A stretch of 15,048 bases of DNA from Amoebophrya sp. AT5.2 (taxonomy: Eukaryota; Sar; Dinophyceae; Syndiniales; Amoebophryaceae): the NCBI GenBank assembly GCA_005223375.1, contig RXOD01005260.1, forward strand, positions 1-15,048, in the 5' to 3' direction. A model generated the notes under the pieces. It did no database searches, had not been told where the DNA came from, and worked only from the letters and a program-made list of their open reading frames with translations. Positions 9,111 through 15,048 of this stretch are shown in pieces (position 1 is the stretch's first letter; each line of letters opens with the position of its first letter). Both the position numbers and the translations under genes were made by a program.

Positions 9111-10020
9111 GCTTGAATGAGGGTAAAACTCAGAAGAGTCACGAAGCGAATTACATCGCGGTGGGCCTAAACCTAATCTACATATGCTACCTGAGATTTT
9201 GATTGAAGGAGTGTGATGTACTCGCCGCAATGTAGACCTCGCTCAACAACTGACGCTCACTTCGCTCAGGAATGCGAAGCAGAAATGCGAAGCCGCTCGA
9301 AAATGAGAAATTCAACTGCACTTGGGGGCGGAAGAATCATAGAGGAGAAATGAGAAACACCAACGCCACGGAATGCTCTCGTGATGTACACGACTGATAG
9401 CTCTGCTTCTCGAATGAAGCAGACTCGAATCATGTGAATGGACATGGAATGTAAAATGTACAATGTCGTGGTCAGGGGGCCGTACAACTTCTGAGAGTCG
9501 TCAGGCCGCACCGAGACGCAAATCGTGCATGAAAGCACGCTCCCGAGAATCTGTACGCTTTCGTGATTCAGGTGAATCCTAATCGCGTAAAAGTGGTGAG
9601 ATACTGGTTCGTTTCGCAACCTCTAAAAACTAGTACTTTAGCATTGAACTCGCTGTACAACTCAAGTGCGAATCTGGAGTGACGACAATACTTTTACTTG
9701 AAATGGAGCTGAAATTTACTTGAAGTACTGAATCTACTTAATCAACTGAAAGTAGGCACTTCGAAATTAAATGAGAATGTGGTGAAAGAAATTTTACTTA
9801 TAAATTGTAACGAATGGAAGCAGGAGATGGAAACTGAAAAATGGGCAAAGCAACTTGGATAAAATGAGTCGTTGAATACGAACCGAGAAGCAAAGGAATC
9901 TGCCGCGAACTCTACCTCCGACTCCGATCGAAAATGACGACGCGGAGAAAAAAATGCTGCTCCGTGTCACTTGAAGTGCACACCGTGTCACCCGAAGAAA
10001 AGAAGTCCAAATGAGGATAG
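9111..10020 (-). other. Long spacer between Gag-like and RT/RNase H genes
   Basis: About 900 bp lie between the Gag-like stop and the RT start ATG, with no plausible gene on either strand. It is AT-richer than the genes and rich in GAAATG/TGTAC words on the + strand. A spacer this long argues against translation of RT by frameshift or read-through from Gag and suggests separate mRNAs, splicing or internal initiation. Forty codons immediately upstream of the RT ATG are also open but lack an ATG. Confidence 0.5.
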
Positions 10021-11301
10021 CTAGTCCTTCTTCTTCTTCTGCTTTTTTTCTGATGACTGCGCTTTTTCATCCTCGGAACTACTGGAGGAGGAGGAGGATG
10101 CGTTACTCTTGTCACGCTTCTTCTCCTTCTTGTCCTTGCGCTTCTTCTCGACTACTGGCTTACAGATGTACTCGCCATCCTTCATCCAGGAGAAGTAATC
10201 GACCTTCTTCAAATGCTGCTTTCCCAGCCTGGACGTCTTCACGCGATTGAAGTCATCGCGGGAAAGTTCGGACGTCTTGTAAGCGTGGGGGCCACCCTTG
10301 TCGCAGTAGTAGGTCCCGTTTTTGGCCTTCTTTTCGTCGTTTGTGCACGGTGTTCCCTTCATGTGATGGAAACAGCATTTTTTTATGTTCGGCTGTCCCC
10401 CCTTAGGACTGCTGGTCTTCTGCTTCTTCTTTTTCATGCTGCTTCTGCCGCGGCCCGGCGAGGAATCGTCGGACGACGAACTGTCGTCGCCCTTCTTGCT
10501 CCTTTTGTAGGCGTCCATGAAATCGGAATCCTCGAAGATGTTCACCATCTGTTGGAAGGATCGGCAGTGGGCGTTGAACTGTTCGCGGAATCCTCCGGCG
10601 ACACCCGCCTGCAGGGCGAACCACGCACCCATGCGTTGATTGTAGTTCGGCTGGGGCGCTGGGGCAGGAGCTCCAGCGACAGGTGCGGGCTGCGGGGGCG
10701 GATCCGCCCGAAATCGCTCGCCTTCGATGATGGTGTTCCAGAAGGCCCTGTCGATTTTGTCCCTCCACGCGTCCTGCGATTTTTCCATGGCGGGCGGGCA
10801 CTCGTCGTACTTGTCAGCCACGACGAGGCACAACTGGCCCGCTTGCTCGGGCGTCAGAATCGCCTGGACCCTGCCCTCGACTGCGAGGTAATGGAGAAAC
10901 GGGCGCGGGTGAATGCAGACCTCCTTGCTCTTGTTCTGGTCCGCCACGCGGGAATGCTGGTCGAACGACATCTTCACCCGCAGGTGTTGGGCACGATGTA
11001 ACTTCCGGTCCCGCACTAAGATTTGCAGGTTTTTGAAGCTCTCGACCTCAATCTGCATCTTCCTCGGGATTCGCTGGGACGCGTCGTTGAATGCGTCAAT
11101 CTCCAGCGGGAGGAGCTGGTCATGGAATGCGGCTCCGCCGGGGTGCTGCAGGGCGTTTGCGTTGTTCATTGCTGCGACTGCACCCTGCACGGCACCAACT
11201 GCTCCTTGCGCCGCTCCTGCGATGAGACCGAGTTGCTGGCCGTTGGCATCGAGAGCCTGCTGCACGGCTGCAGCGGCATTGTCGATGTTCTGGTTGGCCA
11301 T
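10021..11301 (-). CDS. Gag-like nucleic-acid-binding protein of YR retroelement
   Basis: The 426-residue protein starts at the ATG complementary to 11299-11301 (MANQNIDNAAAA); a GTG four codons upstream is also in frame. Identification as Gag rests on position, composition and a Cys/His cluster, not on clear homology. The N-terminus (1-50) is an Ala/Gln-rich helical segment. Residues about 60-265 could be the capsid-like assembly domain, with a Pro/Ala-rich linker at about 200-220. Residues 270-300 are Ser/Asp-rich then Lys-rich. A probable zinc-binding region follows: C309, C310, H312, H313, C319, C333, H339, spaced like a CCCH-type finger rather than a retroviral CCHC knuckle. The C-terminus is a Lys/Ser/Glu tail ending KKQKKKKD. 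Such basic and Ser-rich tails fit RNA binding and nuclear entry. It lies between the recombinase and RT genes. Confidence 0.75.
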   Translation of the reverse strand: MANQNIDNAAAAVQQALDANGQQLGLIAGAAQGAVGAVQGAVAAMNNANALQHPGGAAFHDQLLPLEIDAFNDASQRIPRKMQIEVESFKNLQILVRDRKLHRAQHLRVKMSFDQHSRVADQNKSKEVCIHPRPFLHYLAVEGRVQAILTPEQAGQLCLVVADKYDECPPAMEKSQDAWRDKIDRAFWNTIIEGERFRADPPPQPAPVAGAPAPAPQPNYNQRMGAWFALQAGVAGGFREQFNAHCRSFQQMVNIFEDSDFMDAYKRSKKGDDSSSSDDSSPGRGRSSMKKKKQKTSSPKGGQPNIKKCCFHHMKGTPCTNDEKKAKNGTYYCDKGGPHAYKTSELSRDDFNRVKTSRLGKQHLKKVDYFSWMKDGEYICKPVVEKKRKDKKEKKRDKSNASSSSSSSSEDEKAQSSEKKQKKKKD

Positions 11302-11798
11302 CTTGAACTGCACGTAGAGCGAACCACGACAGACTGAGGAGCGTGACGCTTAGCAGAATGCTAAAACGAAGCAGAAGCTACTGCCGAGAGAAAGAGAAAG
11401 TCACCGCTTGGAAATATGAGAATGACAAGCAGCAAGGTGCGAACGTGAATAACGCTCACGCCCAGAATGAACTTCTCTCGGGAAAAAGCCAGTCGCTCCA
11501 GAGAAAATGGGCTCCTGAAAAAATGACGTGGAAGAGAAAAAATAATTCTCTCGACCAATGGTTGCTCGTGAAAGTACGTGCGGAAATTGTTGGCAATCGC
11601 TCATGAACACACTTGACTTCTTTCATCATGAGACCAGAAGAAATTGAAACAACTTCAGCGCGTGCAAAATCCACCATTTTAGTCACTGCACGCGCCAAAA
11701 TCCTGGAAATTGCACAAGTCCGGAGAAATACTCATTGATCAAAATCAACTGTACAGCTCTGCGAATAGCTCTGAAATGTACATGAATAGTTGTAGAAT
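11302..11798 (-). other. Spacer between recombinase and Gag-like genes
   Basis: About 500 bp lie without a convincing gene. The sense strand just before the Gag ATG reads GTGCAGTTCAAG, and the RT ATG is preceded by CATTCAAGC, a small shared TTCAAG word that could be an acceptor or leader feature, or chance. Short + strand frames here have no support. Confidence 0.45.
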
Positions 11799-13352
11799 TC
11801 AGGGGATAAATTTCAACCCCTTGTAGTCGTGGTCTCTGTAGTCATTGCCCCTGTTGTAGTACGACACCATGTTGTTGGAACTCCAACGGAGATGGCACCC
11901 AACTCGTGCCGTGGGAATCTCAGCACTCATGAGGTGCTGAAGGCAGCCTATTCTCATCGACTGGGTACGAGAGGTGCCAAAATACTGCTTGAACGAACCC
12001 ATAAATGTCGGGCGAAAGTCAGTCTTCGCGCGGGTAATGATTTCGAGAGTATTGTGAAGACAGAGCTTGCGCAAGTCGTGCGACTCGGTCTTGCACAGGC
12101 ATTTGATGTACACCTTCCGAATTAGGTTGGACTTGAGAACGTAATTTTCTAAATCTAAGCAGAAAACTTCTGATCTTTCGTTGTAGTAAAAATCTCCACA
12201 CCAATGCTCGTATGTGTTTTTGAGCTTCGCAGCTGGAATTTCGTCGTCCATCGCGTGGACGTCTGCAGCCGCGCCTCCGTCTTCTGTATCCGAAAGCGGA
12301 TCGTCGTCGTCCTCTGGGAGCGGCCCATCTAAATCTTCGTCGTGATCGAAACTGGATCCGAATCTCAACTTTTTTAGGAGCGTGTTTCGCCTGAGTCCAG
12401 CAAAAAATCCCACAGACACGACTGCGGCAACCAGCTCATCATACTTGAACACGTCCACGATTTCTTCGAGGAGAATGGCTGGCGCTTGCGAGTGCTGGAA
12501 GACGCCAGTCCTCTTCTGCCGTGTGACGACTCCGCCGATGTAGACTCGATCTTCCTCTTTTAAAGCGTAGGCTCCTGGAATCGCTCGAAGCCTGGCGAGG
12601 GTCGTCCACAAATAATCGTCCGCGGTCAGGTAAGTCGTCCCCTTTTTGTCGCCGCACAGCGCGGCGAAAAATGCTAGCGCCTTCTGCCGATTAATCGGAA
12701 ATGGCTTCTTGTACAGGTCAGTGTGAGTGCCGAGCTGCAGCATACAACGAATGTATGCTTTCACTCTTGAGTCTTCGCGGCTGGAACCTGGCCTGGTAGT
12801 TACCTTCTTGATGGCCTTCTCGAATCGTTCCGGGTCAGCGGCGACTTGAAGCAGCTCCTTGTTCTGCTTGGTGTTAACTGGTACGTTCTTCGCCTGCTGA
12901 ACTAGCCGCACCAGGTGCGGCATGGAACTCGTCGACGTATGAATTTCGCTCACGGTCCAATCGGACTCTGGGCGAGAAGTGCTGGCGGTTTTGAATGGAA
13001 GTGACCGCAGCGTACTGGACGACGACGAGGAACTGCTTGCTGATGCTGCTGCAGTTCCGGACGCGCTGCTGGGTGCGTTGTCTCCGCTGAAATCGAGTTG
13101 TACAACAACTGGCTGAATTAGCGGGGCGGAAGAGGAAGCGGTCCTGTTGTGACCGTTGTCAATCTTTCTCTTTTTTCTGCTTTCTGCTTCAAGCTGCGGC
13201 CTGGAAATTTGCCCGCACCTGAATTGAAGCAGAAGCCGCTCCTCCTCGGTTTTTGCTGCGCTGATACGCGCTTGATCACTTGCAACTCGCTGAGCGCAAG
13301 CTTGCTCGAAGCTGAGGTTGGCTCCTGCCATGAGCTCGCTGAACGGATCCAT
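11799..13352 (-). CDS. Tyrosine recombinase of YR retroelement
   Basis: The 517-residue protein starts at the ATG complementary to 13350-13352 (MDPFSELMAG); the longer frame begins with TTG. It should cut and join DNA through a covalent phosphotyrosine and integrate circular cDNA. Residues 1-135 are variable, with a Ser run near 104-113. A core-binding helical domain spans roughly 140-290. The catalytic domain shows GFFAGLRRNTLL, with the first Arg at about 321. An acidic insertion (about 335-372) follows. Then come QSMR, with the second Arg at 467, and HLRWSSNNMVSYY, with Trp490 and the probable nucleophile Tyr499 nine residues after it, as in Cre. The position equivalent to the catalytic His of H-x-x-R is Gln464. 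The gene is the first in the element in sense order, next to the B1/A2 junction, rather than last as in DIRS1 or Ngaro. Confidence 0.85.
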   Translation of the reverse strand: MDPFSELMAGANLSFEQACAQRVASDQARISAAKTEEERLLLQFRCGQISRPQLEAESRKKRKIDNGHNRTASSSAPLIQPVVVQLDFSGDNAPSSASGTAAASASSSSSSSSTLRSLPFKTASTSRPESDWTVSEIHTSTSSMPHLVRLVQQAKNVPVNTKQNKELLQVAADPERFEKAIKKVTTRPGSSREDSRVKAYIRCMLQLGTHTDLYKKPFPINRQKALAFFAALCGDKKGTTYLTADDYLWTTLARLRAIPGAYALKEEDRVYIGGVVTRQKRTGVFQHSQAPAILLEEIVDVFKYDELVAAVVSVGFFAGLRRNTLLKKLRFGSSFDHDEDLDGPLPEDDDDPLSDTEDGGAAADVHAMDDEIPAAKLKNTYEHWCGDFYYNERSEVFCLDLENYVLKSNLIRKVYIKCLCKTESHDLRKLCLHNTLEIITRAKTDFRPTFMGSFKQYFGTSRTQSMRIGCLQHLMSAEIPTARVGCHLRWSSNNMVSYYNRGNDYRDHDYKGLKFIP

Positions 13353-13465
13353 CTTCTTCAAGATCTCGAAATTAAACAAAGGGTGGTGCTCCGGATGAAG
13401 AATAATCTAGAGGCTAAATGCTGCCCTACAAATCCTGAATCATCTGGAGAAATCTTTGGGTGGGA

Positions 13466-13612
13466 AAAGAAATAGAAGAGATCTCAGACCATCTCGAATG
13501 TGATGGCCCGAAAAATAGATCCCTGTCCCGTGCCCCTTTTTTGATCGCTCGAGCTCTCTTATCATCGAAAAATCTCGCCGCCGCTCGTACCTCACTAGGC
13601 TAACCATTTTTC
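13466..13612 (-). repeat. Split direct repeat B1 (internal)
   Basis: The 147 bp are identical to B2 (14028-14174) at an offset of 562. It overlaps A2 by the 7-bp core ATTTTTC at 13606-13612. It lies about 110 bp upstream, in sense, of the recombinase ATG, so it probably forms part of that gene's leader or promoter. Confidence 0.95.
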
Positions 13613-13802
13613 GAATCTTCGCGAGTCTCGCTCTCAAAAGACCCTGTTGTACCGATCATCAACCGCAAAATGAATCACCCGATAATCGAAAGTCGAGACA
13701 CCGACGAGTGAAGGTGGCGCGACACGAATCAAGCACTGAGGGGAACACGAAGTATGCTTGCCAGCGCTATGCGCTGAACAGCCCGTAACCGTGACAAATA
13801 CC
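13606..13802 (-). repeat. Split direct repeat A2 (internal)
   Basis: The 197 bp match A1 with a single substitution (13750). It carries the same CAGCGC-TAT-GCGCTG hairpin at 13762-13776. Its outer edge is the core that also ends B1, so B1/A2 is an internal copy of the junction that would form if the two outer ends of the element were joined in a circle. Confidence 0.95.
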
Positions 13803-14027
13803 GCCAGGTCGAATGACTGCGACTGCAGCGGAGGTAGAGTACCTATCGAAGCGCGTCGAAACGCACGGAATACGGGGTGACGCCATCAGGTCATGCGCCC
13901 TGGAAAAGCCAGAGGCGGGTGAACGAATCTGCGAGAATACCGGTGATCGCAGAGTCGAACTAGAAGTTGGTAGAGAAATAAAAGTAAATGACTGCTACGG
14001 GGGAGGTGTTGCAAACCACCTGACAAT
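13803..14027 (-). other. Unique 225-bp spacer between A2 and B2
   Basis: This sequence is present once in the window. It has no convincing gene; a + strand frame starting near 13813 crosses it but has no recognisable features. A small hairpin, AGGTG with CACCT around 14005-14022, lies next to B2. In sense orientation it is the second segment from the 5' end of the element, so it is a candidate site for a promoter or for RNA start and packaging signals. Confidence 0.5.
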
Positions 14028-14174
14028 AAAGAAATAGAAGAGATCTCAGACCATCTCGAATGTGATGGCCCGAAAAATAGATCCCTGTCCCGTGCCCCTT
14101 TTTTGATCGCTCGAGCTCTCTTATCATCGAAAAATCTCGCCGCCGCTCGTACCTCACTAGGCTAACCATTTTTC
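14028..14174 (-). repeat. Split direct repeat B2 (sense 5' end of element)
   Basis: The 147 bp are identical to B1. It ends at the ATTTTTC core (14168-14174), immediately followed by CGACCTTGGACC, the start of a minisatellite subunit. This is the right boundary of the element in the window and its 5' end in gene sense. Confidence 0.95.
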
Positions 14175-15048
14175 CGACCTTGGACCAGGTGCGGCCTTGC
14201 GTCAAGGTCGGAATTTTTCCGACCTCGAACCAAGTGCGCCCGTGAGTCCAGGTCGGAATTCCGACCTTGGACCAGGTTCGGCTTTGGGTCAAGGTCGGAA
14301 CTTTTCCGACCTCGAACCAAGTGCAGGCTTGAGTCAAGGTCGGAACTTTTCCGACTTTGGACCAGGTGCGGCTTTGCGTCAAGGTCGGAACTTTTCCGAC
14401 CTCGAACCAATTGCAGGCTCCTTGAGTCAAGGTCGGAACTTTTCCGATCTTGGACCAGGTGCGGCCTCGCGTCAAGGTCGGAATTTTTCCGACCTCGAAC
14501 CAAGTGCGCCCTTGACTCAAGGTCGGAATTCCGACCTTGGACCAGGTTCAGCTTTGGGTCAAGGTCGGAATTTTTCCGACCTCGAACCAAGTGCAGGCTT
14601 GAGTCAAGGTCGGAATTTTTCCGACCTTGGACCAGGTGCGGCCTTGCGTCAAGGTCGGAATTTTTCCGACCTCGAACCAAGTGCGCCCCTGAGTCAAGGT
14701 CGGAATTCCGACCTTGGACCGGGTTCGGCTTTGGGTCAGGGTGGGAACTTTTCCGACCTCGAACCAAGTGCAGGCCTGAGTCAAGGTCGGAATTTTTCCG
14801 ACCTTGGACCAGGTGCGGCCTTGCGTCAAGGTCGGAACTTTTCCGACCTCGAACCACGTGCGCCCTTGAGTCAAGGTCGGAATTCCGACCTTGGACCAGG
14901 TTCGGCTTTGGCTTTGGGTCAAGGTCGGAATTTTTCCGACCTCGAACCAAGTGCAGGCTTGAGTCAAGGTCGGAATTTTTCCGACCTTGGACCAGGTGCG
15001 GCCTTGCGTCAAGGTCGGAATTTTTCCGACCTCGAACCAAGTGCGCCC
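14169..15048 (+). repeat. Higher-order minisatellite array (44-bp-class subunits, 177-bp period), runs off window
   Basis: About 20 subunits of roughly 38-47 bp alternate between a ‘CCTTGGACCAGG’ and a ‘CCTCGAACCAAG’ type. Four kinds recur in the order A-B-C-D, giving a 177-bp higher-order repeat marked by a GAATTC at 14256, 14526, 14703 and 14880. The first interval is 270 bp because an extra A-D-like pair (about 14345-14430) is inserted. Each subunit is bounded by CCGACCTT and AAGGTCGG arms, so adjacent units form inverted repeats around AATTTTT, AACTTTT or AATT spacers. At the GAATTC sites the palindrome is 22 bp in three cases and 18 bp in the first. The array continues past 15048. Confidence 0.95.

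Larger units (their letters stand above)
6257..14174 (-). mobile_element. Tyrosine-recombinase (DIRS-superfamily, Ngaro/PAT-like) retrotransposon, complete
   Basis: Three long uninterrupted minus-strand genes (recombinase, Gag-like, RT/RNase H) are enclosed by split direct repeats A1, B1, A2 and B2. The A copies are offset by 7349 bp and the B copies by 562 bp. The 7-bp core ATTTTTC marks both outer ends (6257-6263 and 14168-14174) and the internal B1/A2 junction (13606-13612). Length is about 7.9 kb counting the core once. No LTRs, DDE integrase, aspartic protease or methyltransferase are seen, which with RT plus tyrosine recombinase defines YR retroelements as established for DIRS1, PAT, Ngaro and kangaroo. 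Near-identical repeats and unbroken frames suggest a young, possibly active copy. In gene sense the order is B2-spacer-A2-B1-YR-Gag-RT/RH-A1, which is unusual both in gene order and in repeat placement. Confidence 0.9.
13606..14174 (-). mobile_element. Possible 562-bp non-autonomous unit (A2-spacer-B2) in tandem with the main element
   Basis: A2, a 225-bp spacer and B2 together form a short unit with the same two ends as the 7349-bp A1-genes-B1 unit. Cores lie on both sides, and it is exactly one core-to-core period long (562 bp). It could be an integral part of the split-repeat structure, as in PAT/Ngaro elements, or a small derivative inserted at the end of a simple element. The spacer shows no similarity to the gene-bearing interior that I can see. 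Confidence 0.45.

Noticed and set aside
10213..11001. 262-codon + strand frame opposite the Gag-like gene
   Set aside because: Antisense shadow; the minus frame has the organised Cys/His and Lys-rich regions and matches the element's gene direction.
13440..13637. Small minus-strand frame in the B repeats (MVSLVRYERRRDF…)
   Set aside because: It occurs only because the B repeat is present twice, and its two copies end in different unrelated sequence. No family is recognised.
6257..13802. A1 and A2 as long terminal repeats of an LTR retrotransposon
   Set aside because: There is no TG…CA end structure, target duplication, protease or DDE integrase, and the B repeats with the shared core fit a YR element instead.
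14175..15048. CRISPR-like regular repeats
   Set aside because: The units are contiguous and mutually similar, with no unique spacers, in a eukaryotic context; this is a minisatellite.

Overview
This window is nuclear DNA from a microbial eukaryote. It contains a gene split by a spliceosomal-type intron, long intergenic stretches, a DNA poly(A) tract, a higher-order minisatellite and a large retrotransposon. The reverse transcriptase resembles the DIRS-like enzymes I associate with dinoflagellates and other alveolates or algae (the FG..SV.....R and YVDDF blocks). Lineage is otherwise undetermined and I hold that placement weakly.

Layout. (1) Positions 2-1201: 3' part of an unrecognised + strand gene, followed 45 bp later by 15 A's. 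(2) 1262-2438: intergenic, with the first copy of a 62-bp dispersed repeat. (3) 2439-5061: one + strand gene of two exons encoding about 819 aa with degenerate helical repeats, possibly DUF4116-like. (4) 5062-6205: intergenic, with the second copy of the 62-bp repeat. (5) 6257-14174: a complete, apparently young 7.9-kb tyrosine-recombinase (YR) retrotransposon whose genes lie on the minus strand. In sense order these are tyrosine recombinase, Gag-like protein, and reverse transcriptase/RNase H. (6) 14175-15048: a minisatellite with 44-bp-class subunits in a 177-bp higher-order repeat. One related subunit also lies on the other side of the element (6206-6262).

The retroelement is the main interest. 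It has split direct repeats: A1 (6257-6453) and A2 (13606-13802) match at 196 of 197 positions, and B1 (13466-13612) and B2 (14028-14174) match at 147 of 147. B1 and A2 overlap in a 7-bp core, ATTTTTC. The same core occurs at both outer ends and in the minisatellite subunits, so the element appears to have entered a minisatellite unit by recombination in a short identical core without a target duplication. Relative to gene direction the arrangement is B2-A2-B1-ORFs-A1, the mirror of the A1-ORFs-B1-A2-B2 form described for PAT/Ngaro-type elements. The gene order YR-Gag-RT/RH also differs from the usual Gag-RT/RH-YR. Both oddities can be rationalised through a circular intermediate carrying two copies of the recombination junction.

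The three proteins would work together: Gag packages the RNA, RT/RNase H makes a circular cDNA, and the recombinase integrates the circle at the core. No DDE integrase, aspartic protease or methyltransferase is visible.
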